A stretch of DNA of 64,000 nucleotides from Massilia alkalitolerans DSM 17462. Lineage in GTDB: Bacteria; Pseudomonadota; Gammaproteobacteria; Burkholderiales; Burkholderiaceae_D. The stretch covers positions 124,001-188,000 of the forward strand of contig NZ_ATYR01000005.1 in the NCBI RefSeq assembly GCF_000427785.1, in the 5' to 3' direction. The position numbers and the translations under genes are program-made. The notes below the pieces were generated by a model. That model searched no databases. It saw only the letters and a program-made list of their open reading frames with translations, and had not been told where the DNA came from. Of this stretch, positions 48,342 through 57,259 are shown piece by piece. The first letter of the stretch is position 1, and every line of letters begins with the position of its first letter.

Positions 48342-49295
48342 ATGCGCGACCTACACTATCCGACGTCCGGTAACCCGCTCGTCTTCTTCGATTTCGAAAC
48401 CACAGGCCTTTGCCCAAAGAAGGACTCCATCATCGAAGTTGCCGCGATCAAGTACGTGCCGGGCGCGGAGTCGCATCCGCACATCCAGCATCTCGTCGCC
48501 CTTGACCGTCCCCTGCCAAAATTCATCACGAAGCTAACCGGGATCAGCGACGATATGCTGCAGACCCATGGCCGGCCCATGGGCGAGGTGCTGGATGAAT
48601 TTATCGACTTTATTGGCGACCACCCTGTTGTTTCGTTCAACATCAATTTTGACGCGCGCTTCCTACACGCTGCGGTAGAGCGTCATGGACGGAAGCCGGT
48701 TCGGAATCCGGCTCATTGCGCACTCGAGCGAGCACGAATCGGGTGGCCAGAGCTTCCAACCCATAAACTTGCGCACATGGCCAAACATCTAGACCTCAAG
48801 GTCGGCACCGCGCACCGGGCATTAGACGATACGCTATTGGCTCTGGAAGTCTACTTCCGCTCTTTCCAAACCGATAGCAGACCTGAAGCACCCAAGCGCG
48901 CAGCCAGGACCATTGAAGCAGGCGCACCCACGATCATCCCGACTATCACGGGTCCTCGCCAGTTCAGGATTGAGGTTCTAGGGACAAGGCGTTACCAGGA
49001 AGTGTTCGAGTCCGTGTGTGGGCCGCGGACTGTGAAAGGCGCAGTCCTCGACATTCAGGTGCAACTACGTGTCGAGAAGGGTTCGAATGCCGTGCGCGTA
49101 CTGTTGCAGGAAGAAGTGATCGGCAATTTGGCGCCTCGGCTTGCGATTGATTTCCGACGCGCTTTGGTTGCAGGCGACTTGGCTGAGTTCACGCACTTCG
49201 AGTGCTCGGCCAAGATTCGAGGCGGCAGGATCACGAATGATACGGCAGAGGGTAACTATGTGATGTGGCTGGATATACCTCAAGATGATGATTGA
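48342..49295 (+). CDS. DEDDh 3'-5' exonuclease, likely acquired
   Basis: 317 residues. The DEDDh exonuclease domain (about 1-175) has FFDFETTGL near 15 (Exo I), FNINFDARFL near 97 (Exo II) and HRALDDTLLAL near 163 (Exo III with the catalytic His). The C-terminal region (about 205-310), with IEVLGTRRY and AVRVLLQEEVIGNLAP, resembles a HIRAN-type or related DNA-end-binding fold, though the match is uncertain. Its base composition is visibly lower in GC than its neighbours and it lies directly downstream of tmRNA, a common integration site. It is the only gene of this putative insert. Confidence 0.8.
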   Translation: MRDLHYPTSGNPLVFFDFETTGLCPKKDSIIEVAAIKYVPGAESHPHIQHLVALDRPLPKFITKLTGISDDMLQTHGRPMGEVLDEFIDFIGDHPVVSFNINFDARFLHAAVERHGRKPVRNPAHCALERARIGWPELPTHKLAHMAKHLDLKVGTAHRALDDTLLALEVYFRSFQTDSRPEAPKRAARTIEAGAPTIIPTITGPRQFRIEVLGTRRYQEVFESVCGPRTVKGAVLDIQVQLRVEKGSNAVRVLLQEEVIGNLAPRLAIDFRRALVAGDLAEFTHFECSAKIRGGRITNDTAEGNYVMWLDIPQDDD

Positions 49296-49370
49296 GCACC
49301 GCAATACCGGTAAAGAGAATGCAAAAGAGGACATGCCTGCCCCCTTTTGTCAGTCGGTAGCTTGTCTTCG

Positions 49371-49994
49371 TTATGACGTCGGCCCCGGATCCATCCCCGC
49401 CTGCTGAATCACCATCAACTCCTTCATCAGCGCCTCATTGAACGCCGGAATATCATCCGGCTTGCGGCTGGTGATCAGCTTGCCGTCCACCACCACCTCG
49501 TCATCCGTCCACTCCGCCCCGGCGGCCTTCAGGTCATCCTGGATCGCCGGATAACTGGTCAGGTGCTTCGACTCCGCAATGCCGGCGTCGATCAGCGGCC
49601 ACGGTCCATGGCAGATCGCCGCGATCGGCTTGTCCGCGTCGTCGAAAGCCTTGATGAAGGCAATCGCCTCCGGGATCTGGCGCAGCTTCTTCGGATTTTC
49701 TTCCCCGCCCGGCAGCAGCAGCGCATCGAAGTCCGCTTCCTTGGCCTGCGCCAGGCTCAGTTCCACCTTGAACTTGTCGCCCGGCTGGTCGTGGTTCATG
49801 CCCTGCACTTCCTCGCCCGCGCCCTTGGGCGAAACGAGGGTCACGCGTACGCCCTTCCCCTCCAGGTACGTACGCGGCCCCGTGTATTCGACCTGTTCGA
49901 CGCCATCGGTCATCAGGACCGCCACGCGCCGGCCGACCAGGTCCTTCTCGCTCACCAGGTCCAGGTGATCGCCCGCATTCACAATATTTTCCAT
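49371..49994 (-). CDS. PfpI/DJ-1 type glutamine-amidotransferase-like protein
   Basis: 207 residues of the DJ-1/PfpI superfamily. The nucleophile elbow AAICHGPW near residue 125 holds the catalytic Cys with the following His; LLLPGGEENP near 90 supplies the family Glu/Gly loop. Such proteins act as deglycases, chaperones or proteases in stress responses; the exact activity cannot be given. It lies next to the tssFG pair but on the same strand and with a 79-base gap. Confidence 0.85.
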   Translation of the reverse strand: MENIVNAGDHLDLVSEKDLVGRRVAVLMTDGVEQVEYTGPRTYLEGKGVRVTLVSPKGAGEEVQGMNHDQPGDKFKVELSLAQAKEADFDALLLPGGEENPKKLRQIPEAIAFIKAFDDADKPIAAICHGPWPLIDAGIAESKHLTSYPAIQDDLKAAGAEWTDDEVVVDGKLITSRKPDDIPAFNEALMKELMVIQQAGMDPGPTS

Positions 49995-50073
49995 ATGCCC
50001 TCCTGTCTGGTTGGTTCGCTAGTCGGGTCGATTGTAGGACGCCGACATCGCAGGCGTCGCGCGAATGATGGAC

Positions 50074-51060
50074 CTAAGGCAGCAGATAACAGACGTCGTC
50101 GCGGTCGCGCCGATCCGGCCGCGTGCACAGGAAACCGTCCAGCCCGAGCCGGACCGTGCCGTCCAGGCCGGCGCCGTCGACCTCTTCGCCGCGCAGGATG
50201 ACCTGCAGCTCGCGGTAGGGCACCTCGATCGCGAAACGGTCGAGCAGTGCGGCCAGCGCCCGTGCCCCGCTCGCGCCCGGCAGGAAACGTTCGAACATCC
50301 GGGACGACACCGGCCCCACCTTGATGCGGATGCCGAGTTCCGGGCGCAGCAGGCGCTCGCCGAGGGTCGCACCGAGGCCGACGTCGCAGTTGTTTTCGCC
50401 CAGCCGGCTGCGGTCGCCCGTGCCGAGCGGATCCCACTTGCCCGCGAACTGCTCGACCGTGACCGGCACCTGCAGGTATTCGGACAGCACGCCCGCGATC
50501 AGCTGCGCCGGCACCGCCCGGCTGCGCAGCTGGGCGGCGAAGCAGGCCAGGTTCTCAAAAGCCAGGCCGCCCCCGGGCTGGTCCTGCCCCGGTGCCTGCC
50601 AGCCGGCGCCGGCCAGCGCCACGAGCTGGGCCAGGAAGCGATCGCGGTTGTGTTCGTCCGCGCCGCCGCGCACCCGGTACTTGCGCCATGCGCGGTAGAA
50701 CAGCGCCACCTGGCGGCTGGAGAATGCATCGTAGAAGGCGCGCGGCCCTTCGTCGCGCGTGGCGTGCTCCCAGGCGGCGATGCGCTCGGTGTAGTGCAGC
50801 GGCAGCGCGCCGTTCAGGCCGAGCAGGCCGATCACCGCCGTGCGCACCCGCAGGCGCATCGCGTTCGCGCCGCCCGGGCCCTGTCCCTGCTCGAGCTGCA
50901 GCGCATCGATGTCGCTCGCCGGGAAGGCCAGCGACAGGCTGTTCTCGAAGCGGATCGCGGTCTCCGGTGCGACGCCGTAGCGGCGCAGCCAGCGCGACAG
51001 CAGGCGGATGGCCTGGAAGAATTCGTAGCGCCAGGGTTCGGCCAGCAGCTCAGTGATCAC
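50074..51060 (-). CDS. tssG: Type VI secretion baseplate subunit TssG
   Basis: 328 residues. EPWRYEFFQAIRLLSRW near residues 8-24 and LRVRTAVIGLLGLNGALPLHYTE near 70-92 are the conserved N-terminal motifs of TssG (VasB/ImpH). It forms the baseplate wedge with TssF and TssE. It starts seven bases after the tssF stop. No other type VI gene is in the window, so this is an isolated two-gene unit; length is normal and no stop or frameshift is seen. Confidence 0.88.
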   Translation of the reverse strand: MITELLAEPWRYEFFQAIRLLSRWLRRYGVAPETAIRFENSLSLAFPASDIDALQLEQGQGPGGANAMRLRVRTAVIGLLGLNGALPLHYTERIAAWEHATRDEGPRAFYDAFSSRQVALFYRAWRKYRVRGGADEHNRDRFLAQLVALAGAGWQAPGQDQPGGGLAFENLACFAAQLRSRAVPAQLIAGVLSEYLQVPVTVEQFAGKWDPLGTGDRSRLGENNCDVGLGATLGERLLRPELGIRIKVGPVSSRMFERFLPGASGARALAALLDRFAIEVPYRELQVILRGEEVDGAGLDGTVRLGLDGFLCTRPDRRDRDDVCYLLP

Positions 51061-51067
51061 AGCGCGA

Positions 51068-52903
51068 TCACACCAGCGTCAGGTTGCCGTTGCGTGGTTC
51101 GCATCGCAGGAGCTCTCTGTCGGTCTGCGCCGAGCGCAGCACCAGCCGCGTGAAACTGTTGATGTGCACGTACAGGCCGAAGAACCGGTTCACCACTTCC
51201 GCGAACACATACAGGCTGCTGCCGGCGAAGGCCTCTTCGTCCACCGTCATGCGCACTTCCAGCCCGTGGACCAGGGTGGCGCCACTCTTGTTGCGCATCC
51301 AGGCCGCGGACGGCAAGGTCTCCATGGCCGTGATGCCGGCGATCTGGCGCTGGGTCGCCGCCGAGCGTGACACGTCGTACAGGGTCAGCACCTCGCGGAA
51401 GGCGTCGAGGTCGCCGAGCGAGCGGTGGTTGAGCGCGAGCTGGGCCACCAGGCGCCAGTGCGCGCCGCCCGAGGAGGGAAAGCGGTGCGGCAGCGTCGGG
51501 CGGCGCAGCAGGTGGATCGGCAGGCCGTTTGTGGCGGTTTCGCTGGTCAGGTCGCCGTCCGGGGCCCCAAAGCCAGTGCCGGCGGCGTGCGCGCCGTTGG
51601 TGCAGGTCAGGTCGATCGAGGCCACGCACTGCTCGTCGGCCGCCAGGGTGAAGCCGGCATCGGTGAAGCCGATCTTCATGCGCTGCCGGTGCGTACCGCG
51701 GTCGTCGCGGCGGGCGAACCAGTAGCGCTCGCGCAGCTCGCCGCCTTCGCCATGGCGCAGCCCGTAGTAGGGGCGGTAGGCGATCGACTGCACCCGGCCC
51801 TCCGCCGTGCGCAGCACGTTGACGGTGTCGATGCTGTAGACCTCCACGTCTTCTTCATGGCGTCCCGGCACCACGTCGTACATGGCCGTGCGGTGCGTGA
51901 TCCGTACCGGCATGGCGGCCTGGTGGAACAGGTTCACCACCGGCACGCAGCCGGGCACCAGGTGGGCCGCCTCCAGCGTCCCGAGCAGGCGCGCGGCGCC
52001 GCTGTCGCCGTGCAGGCCATTGACGATCAGGTGCAGGGTGAAACGGTGCGCGGCCGCCGGTAGCATCGGCGCCAGCTTGCCCAGGTCGATGTCGATGAAA
52101 TGGAATTTGTCGGCGAAGGCGAAGTATTCGCTCAGCAGCCGGTAGGCGGCGTGCTCGCTGGGACGCAGCGGCACCAGCGCATCGTCGTCGCCGAAGCCGC
52201 CCAGCGCCAGCGGCATGCGCTCGAGCGGGCGCCATGGTCCGCCGTCGCCGATCTCCAGGTAGCTGGCGCCGACGTGCATGAACAGGGTGTCGATCAGGCT
52301 TGCCGCCAGCAGCGGGTCGGCATCGACGTAGAGACGCAGGCGCGGCAGGCCGAGCTGGCGCAGCAGGCGCGCCGGCGCGGCGCTCTCGATCGTGACCGCC
52401 ACCTGCCCGGTGGCGCGCGCCGGCAGCCGCACATGGGCCGGCGCATGCACCACGGGCTCGTAGCGCGCCTGCGCCACGCCGACCGGCGCCAGCATCAGGG
52501 AACTGGCGGTGCGGAAGCGGCAGACCGTGCCCTTGGCGTGCAGCGCACTCATCTCGGTCCCGCGCGGCACCGCCTGCACCTGCTCGACCTTGCCTGGAAC
52601 CTGCGGCCCGGCGCCGCTGCCGATGCGCGCGATCGAGCAGGAGGGAATACCCTGCAGGAAATAGGGATAAAGGCTGCCCAGCAGGGCTTCGGTAAACTCC
52701 GGATAGTCGTCGTCGAGCTTGCGGGCGGTGCGCGCATTGAGCAGGGCGCAGGCCTGGATCAGGCGGCGGATGTGCGGGTCTTCGAGGCCTTCGGCGCCAA
52801 GGCCCAGTTCGCTCGCCAGCCGCGGATACTGGTGCGCCAGCTCGCGCCCGACCGTGTTCAGGTAGACCAGTTCACGCTCGTAGTATGGCAACAGTTCTTC
52901 CAT
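51068..52903 (-). CDS. tssF: Type VI secretion baseplate subunit TssF
   Basis: 611 residues. The start MEELLPYYERELVYLNTVGRELA-type sequence and KLDDDYPEFTEALLGSLYPYFLQGIPS near residues 62-88 are diagnostic of TssF (VasA/ImpG). It is the large wedge protein of the type VI baseplate and pairs two copies with one TssG. It is intact and directly upstream of tssG. The divergent neighbour is a MATE transporter, so the pair has its own promoter. Confidence 0.9.
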   Translation of the reverse strand: MEELLPYYERELVYLNTVGRELAHQYPRLASELGLGAEGLEDPHIRRLIQACALLNARTARKLDDDYPEFTEALLGSLYPYFLQGIPSCSIARIGSGAGPQVPGKVEQVQAVPRGTEMSALHAKGTVCRFRTASSLMLAPVGVAQARYEPVVHAPAHVRLPARATGQVAVTIESAAPARLLRQLGLPRLRLYVDADPLLAASLIDTLFMHVGASYLEIGDGGPWRPLERMPLALGGFGDDDALVPLRPSEHAAYRLLSEYFAFADKFHFIDIDLGKLAPMLPAAAHRFTLHLIVNGLHGDSGAARLLGTLEAAHLVPGCVPVVNLFHQAAMPVRITHRTAMYDVVPGRHEEDVEVYSIDTVNVLRTAEGRVQSIAYRPYYGLRHGEGGELRERYWFARRDDRGTHRQRMKIGFTDAGFTLAADEQCVASIDLTCTNGAHAAGTGFGAPDGDLTSETATNGLPIHLLRRPTLPHRFPSSGGAHWRLVAQLALNHRSLGDLDAFREVLTLYDVSRSAATQRQIAGITAMETLPSAAWMRNKSGATLVHGLEVRMTVDEEAFAGSSLYVFAEVVNRFFGLYVHINSFTRLVLRSAQTDRELLRCEPRNGNLTLV

Positions 52904-53052
52904 GGCCCTCTCCTCTCAAGCGTTAAAGGTCGTGCAGTTTTGCGCGCGAGACCTTGCGACGGCTCAAGAACGGATAAGCAACACAACGCAAAGAGGCGGC
53001 CTTATCCTTTCGACAGTAGAATGGCGGGTTTCCCAGCATCGCCAGATCCATC

Positions 53053-54474
53053 ATGACCAGCACCGCTTCTCCATCCACCGCCGCGTCGCCGGTACGCACC
53101 GAGATTTCCACCCTGTGGCGCCTGTCCTGGCCGATGCTGGTCGGCCAGCTGGCCACCGTGGGCATGGGCGTGGCCGACGTGGCGATGACCGGCCACGTCA
53201 GCGCCGAGGAACTGGCTGCCGTGTCGCTCGGCACCTCGGTGTGGTCGATCGTGCTGGTCACCGTGATGGGGACCATGATGGCGATCAACACGGTGGTCGC
53301 CCACGAGATCGGCGCAGCGCGCTATGACCAGGTGCCGCATTCGGTGCGCCAGGCGCTATGGAAGGGCTTATTGGTCGGCCTGGTCGCCATGCTGTTTGCC
53401 AACCTGTGTACCTTGCTGTTCGATCATGTCGGGCTCGAACAGCACGTTGCAGACCGCGCTGCCATGTACTTGCACGTCGTCAGTATCGGCATGCCCGCCT
53501 TCGCCTGTTTCCGTGCCCTGTACGGCTACAGCACCAGCATCAACCAGACCAAGCCGATCATGTGGATCGCCATCGTTGGTTTCACCTTCAACGTCTTCGG
53601 TAACTGGGTACTGGTGTATGGCAAGCTGGGCTTCCCTCAGCTTGGAGCAGTCGGCTGCGCGGTTGCGACCGCCGCAGGCATCTGGTTGATGCTGGGCGCC
53701 ATGATCCTCTGGATCAAGCATGCCCCCGCGTATCGCATGACGTATCCGTTCACCGGCTGGGAAGGCCCGGACTGGAAAGCCATCGGTTCCATGCTGCGCC
53801 TCGGCCTGCCGATCGGCATCACCTATTTCGCCGAGGTCAGCGCTTTCGGCCTGATCAGCCTGCTCGTGGCGCGCTTCGGCGTGGTGGCGGTGTCCGCGCA
53901 CCAGGTCGCGCTGAATTTCTCCTCGCTGGTGTTCATGGTGCCGCTGAGCTTCGCGATCGGCATGATGACCCGCGTCGGCCAGGCCATGGGCGAAGGCAAT
54001 CCGGAGCGCGCCCGCTTCGTCGGCTGGGTCGGTGTCGGCATGTCGGTGAGCTTCGGCGCCCTGTCGGCGCTGGGCATCGCCATCTTTCGCTGGGAGATCG
54101 CGGCCGCGTATACCTCCGATCCGGCGGTGCAGGCCGCCTGCGCCCACCTGCTGCTGTTCGCGGCCCTGTTCCAGCTGTCCGATGCGACCCAGGTCGCCAC
54201 CGCCTCGGCAATCCGCGGCTACCAGGTCACGCGCCCGCCGATGATCATCCAGCTGCTGGCCTTCTGGGGCGTGTCGCTGCCGCTCGGCTGCATCCTGGGA
54301 CTGGCCCCAAGCTGGTTCCCGTGGACGCCGGCCGCGCCGATGTCGACCACCGGTTTCTGGATCGGCTTGGTGGTCGCGCTGACGGTGGCTGCCGTGCTGC
54401 TCACGTGGTCGTTCGAGAAGCTGGCGCGCCAGCGCATCCGCGATGGTGCAAAACAGCCTTTGGCCGCTATGTAA
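53053..54474 (+). CDS. MATE-family multidrug efflux transporter
   Basis: 473 residues with twelve predicted membrane helices in two halves. The N-half motif WPMLVGQLATVGMGVADVAMTGH near residues 18-40 and the C-half counterpart RLGLPIGITYFAEVSAFGLISLL near 245 are typical of NorM-type MATE transporters, which export cationic drugs against Na+ or H+. The gene is single and divergent from tssF. Confidence 0.9.
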   Translation: MTSTASPSTAASPVRTEISTLWRLSWPMLVGQLATVGMGVADVAMTGHVSAEELAAVSLGTSVWSIVLVTVMGTMMAINTVVAHEIGAARYDQVPHSVRQALWKGLLVGLVAMLFANLCTLLFDHVGLEQHVADRAAMYLHVVSIGMPAFACFRALYGYSTSINQTKPIMWIAIVGFTFNVFGNWVLVYGKLGFPQLGAVGCAVATAAGIWLMLGAMILWIKHAPAYRMTYPFTGWEGPDWKAIGSMLRLGLPIGITYFAEVSAFGLISLLVARFGVVAVSAHQVALNFSSLVFMVPLSFAIGMMTRVGQAMGEGNPERARFVGWVGVGMSVSFGALSALGIAIFRWEIAAAYTSDPAVQAACAHLLLFAALFQLSDATQVATASAIRGYQVTRPPMIIQLLAFWGVSLPLGCILGLAPSWFPWTPAAPMSTTGFWIGLVVALTVAAVLLTWSFEKLARQRIRDGAKQPLAAM

Positions 54475-54547
54475 TTACAGCTTTTGGGGGCTGACTCTGG
54501 TATCGTTCCGCAGTTGTCGCAAATTAACTTATACCAGAGACATTTAC

Positions 54548-56767
54548 ATGCGCCCTCTCCTGCTCCTTATGGCCGCTCTCGCGGCCGCTCCCGCTTCGGC
54601 TGAACGCCTGACGCTGGACCGCATCTACGGCGATCCGGCCCTGGCCGGCGCCAGCGTGAAGACCCTGCGTGTCTCGCCGGACGGCGAACGCGTGACCTTC
54701 CTGCGCGGCCGTGCCGACAACCAGTACCAGCAGGACCTCTGGGAATACAACATGAAGACCAAGAGCACCCAGCGCCTGGTCGATTCCAAGCGCCTGGTGC
54801 CGAACGAGGAGCTCTCGCTCGAGGAGAAGGCACGCCGCGAACGCGCCCGTACCGCGGGCCTGTCGGGCATCATCAATTATTACTGGTCGCCGGACGGCAA
54901 GCAGTTGCTGGTGCCGATCGGTGGCGACCTGTTCCTGATCGACGCCGCCAAGCCTGACGCGCCGCGCAAGGTCGCATCGGGCAACGTCACCGATCCGAAG
55001 ATCTCGCCGAAGGGCCGCTACGTCTCCTTCGTGCGCGACCAGAACCTGGTCGTGATCGACCTGCAGACCGGCGCCGAGCGCCAGCTGACCACCGACGGCA
55101 AGGGCAGCATCCATAACGGCGAAGCCGAATTCGTCGCGCAGGAAGAGATGGACCAGCATACCGGCTACTACTGGGCGCCGGACGATTCCGCGATCGCCTA
55201 CCGCCGCTACGACGAAGCGCCGGTGCCGGTGGCGCGCCGCTTCGAGATCTTCGCCGACCGCACCGAAGTGATCGACCAGCACTACCCGGCTGCGGGCGAC
55301 CCGAACGTGCTGATCGAGCTGATGATCGTGAACCCGGCCACCGGCCAGCAGCGCAAGGTGGACCTGGGTGCCGAGAAGGACATCTACCTGGTGCGCGCCG
55401 ACTTCAGCGCCGACGCCAAGACCCTGGTCTACCAGCGCCAGACGCGCGACCAGAAGCGCCTCGACCTGATCGCCGTCGACGTCGACACCCTGGCCCAGCG
55501 CCCGCTGCTCACCGAGACCTCGAAGACCTGGGTCGAAATCCACAACGACCTGCGCTTCCTGAAGAACAAGAAGGCCTTCATCTGGGCGTCGGAACGCAGC
55601 GGCCGCAAGCACCTCTACCTGTACGGCCTGGACGGCAAGCTGCAGGTCCCGCTGTCGAAAGGCGAATGGGGCGTGGACAGCGTCCTGGCGGTCGACGAGG
55701 CCGGCGGCCGCGTCTACATCTCGTCGAGCAAGGACGCGATGATCGACAAGCAGACCTACGCGCTCAAGCTGGACGGCAGCAATGCCGCCAACCCGGTGCG
55801 CATCACAGCCGGCGACGGCTGGCATGAGGCTGCGTTCGCAGGCAACGGCAAGATCTTCGTCGATACCTACTCGAACCCGACCACGCCGCCGCAGGTGTCG
55901 ATCCGCCGCGCCGACGGCACCATGGTGGAATGGCTGGAAAAGAACGAGCTGAACGCGAACCACCCGTACGCCAAGTACATGCCGGACCACCTGCCGACCG
56001 AGTACGGCACGATGAAGGCCAAGGACGGCCAGACCCTGCACTACTCGATCATCAAGCCGGCCGGCTTCGACCCAGCCAAGCGCTACCCGGTGTTCCTGTT
56101 CACCTACGGCGGCCCGCACTCGCAGCGCGTGACCCGCGCCTGGGGCAATTATTTTGACCAGTACATGGCGCAGCAGGGCTTCGTGGTGTTCCGCCTGGAT
56201 AACCGCGGCTCGGGCCGCCGCGAGCGCGTCTTCACCGACGCCCTCTACGGCAATCTCGGCTCGGTCGAAGTGGAAGACCAGGTGACCGGCATCGACTGGC
56301 TGGCCCAGCAAAGCTTCGTCGATCCGAAGCGCATCGGCGTGTTCGGCTGGAGCTACGGCGGCTTCATGACCCTGCGCCTGCTGTCGGCGGCATCGGACAA
56401 GATCGCAATGGGCGTGTCGGTGGCCCCGGTGACCGACTGGGCGCTGTACGACACCCACTACACCGAGCGTTATGTGGGCGGCACCCCGAAATCGGATCCG
56501 AAGGCCTACGAGCGCAGCGGTGTGTTCGCCCACCTGGACGGCATGAAGTCGCCCCTGCTCCTGATCCACGGCATGGCCGACGATAACGTGCTGTTCACCA
56601 ACACCACGCGCCTGATCGACGAGCTGGTGAAGCGTAACGTGCAGTTCGACCTGATGACCTATCCGGGCGCCAAGCACGGCATTTCGGGCAAGGTCAACCA
56701 GCGTCACGTGTATGGGATGATCGAAGCCTTCTTCAAGAAGAACCTGGGTGGGACGGCGGCGAAGTAA
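54548..56767 (+). CDS. Exported S9 dipeptidyl peptidase IV-like
   Basis: 739 residues from ATG 54548. Signal peptide to about 18; an N-terminal eight-blade propeller follows (SPDGERVTFLRGR, YWSPDGKQLLV, EGEAEFVAQEEMDQHTGYYW-type blades, about 25-480). The C-terminal alpha/beta hydrolase has Ser602 in GWSYGGF, Asp678 in GMADDNV and His710 in AKHGIS. The Glu pair in the VAQEEMD loop corresponds to the DPP-IV motif that binds the substrate N-terminus. It would cleave X-Pro or X-Ala dipeptides in the periplasm or outside. A strong terminator follows. Confidence 0.9.
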   Translation: MRPLLLLMAALAAAPASAERLTLDRIYGDPALAGASVKTLRVSPDGERVTFLRGRADNQYQQDLWEYNMKTKSTQRLVDSKRLVPNEELSLEEKARRERARTAGLSGIINYYWSPDGKQLLVPIGGDLFLIDAAKPDAPRKVASGNVTDPKISPKGRYVSFVRDQNLVVIDLQTGAERQLTTDGKGSIHNGEAEFVAQEEMDQHTGYYWAPDDSAIAYRRYDEAPVPVARRFEIFADRTEVIDQHYPAAGDPNVLIELMIVNPATGQQRKVDLGAEKDIYLVRADFSADAKTLVYQRQTRDQKRLDLIAVDVDTLAQRPLLTETSKTWVEIHNDLRFLKNKKAFIWASERSGRKHLYLYGLDGKLQVPLSKGEWGVDSVLAVDEAGGRVYISSSKDAMIDKQTYALKLDGSNAANPVRITAGDGWHEAAFAGNGKIFVDTYSNPTTPPQVSIRRADGTMVEWLEKNELNANHPYAKYMPDHLPTEYGTMKAKDGQTLHYSIIKPAGFDPAKRYPVFLFTYGGPHSQRVTRAWGNYFDQYMAQQGFVVFRLDNRGSGRRERVFTDALYGNLGSVEVEDQVTGIDWLAQQSFVDPKRIGVFGWSYGGFMTLRLLSAASDKIAMGVSVAPVTDWALYDTHYTERYVGGTPKSDPKAYERSGVFAHLDGMKSPLLLIHGMADDNVLFTNTTRLIDELVKRNVQFDLMTYPGAKHGISGKVNQRHVYGMIEAFFKKNLGGTAAK

Positions 56768-56787
56768 GCTGCTCGTTCTGCCAAGTG

Positions 56788-56820
56788 AAAGCAGCCGCCT
56801 TCTGGGCGGCTGCTTTTTTT
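56788..56820 (+). terminator. Terminator of DPP-IV gene
   Basis: AAAGCAGCCGCC, loop TTCT, GGGCGGCTGCTTTTTTT. Strong stem and T-run. Confidence 0.93.
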
Positions 56821-56824
56821 GCGA

Positions 56825-56862
56825 CGTGAACGACAACAGCCGCCCTCGGGCGGCCGTTCACG
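56825..56862. repeat. Intergenic hairpin
   Basis: GTGAACG and CGTTCAC flank GCCGCCC/GGGCGGC in a nested stem with a small internal bulge. No T-run on either side. It lies between convergent genes, beside the terminator above. Confidence 0.55.
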
Positions 56863-56877
56863 AAGCGTAAAAGCGGA

Positions 56878-57081
56878 TTAGTGCGGGCGGCGTGCGACGT
56901 CGTCCAGTTTCTCTTCCACGTGCTCCTGGGTATCGCCGGCGGCCTTCTGGACCTTGCCTTCGACCTTGGTCGCCTTGCCCTTGGCTTCCTGCGTTGGGCT
57001 GTCGATCGCATCACCGAATTCTTCTTGGATCTTGCCACCGATTTCTTTCAGTTTGCCTTCAACTTGGTTCTTGTTGATCAT
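56878..57081 (-). CDS. CsbD-family stress protein (copy 1)
   Basis: 67 residues from ATG 57081 with AAGGAG upstream. MINKNQVEGKLKEIGGKIQEEFGDA is the CsbD signature. The protein is small, hydrophilic and helical. CsbD proteins rise in general stress; the molecular role is unknown. A second CsbD gene lies on the other side of the permease gene. Confidence 0.85.
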   Translation of the reverse strand: MINKNQVEGKLKEIGGKIQEEFGDAIDSPTQEAKGKATKVEGKVQKAAGDTQEHVEEKLDDVARRPH

Positions 57082-57259
57082 GGTCTTCTCCTTGAGTTGA
57101 CATGTCCGGATGGCCATGCATGGGTACAGAATACGGCAGCGTGAGCACCGCTTCTGTTCGCGTCCGCACATTGCACAAATGTCAGCATTTGCGCGACGTC
57201 AAGACACTGGCAATGCTAATCTTTTGTCAACACGACCTTCCCGCTGAAAGGCTGATGCC

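Noticed and set aside
47734-49340. Attachment-site duplication of the tmRNA 3' end
   Set aside because: I looked for a second copy of the last 20 bases of tmRNA downstream and found none inside the window.
54524-56836. A 770-codon minus-strand ORF opposite the DPP-IV-like gene
   Set aside because: The catalytic triad and propeller lie on the plus strand; the minus frame has no motif.
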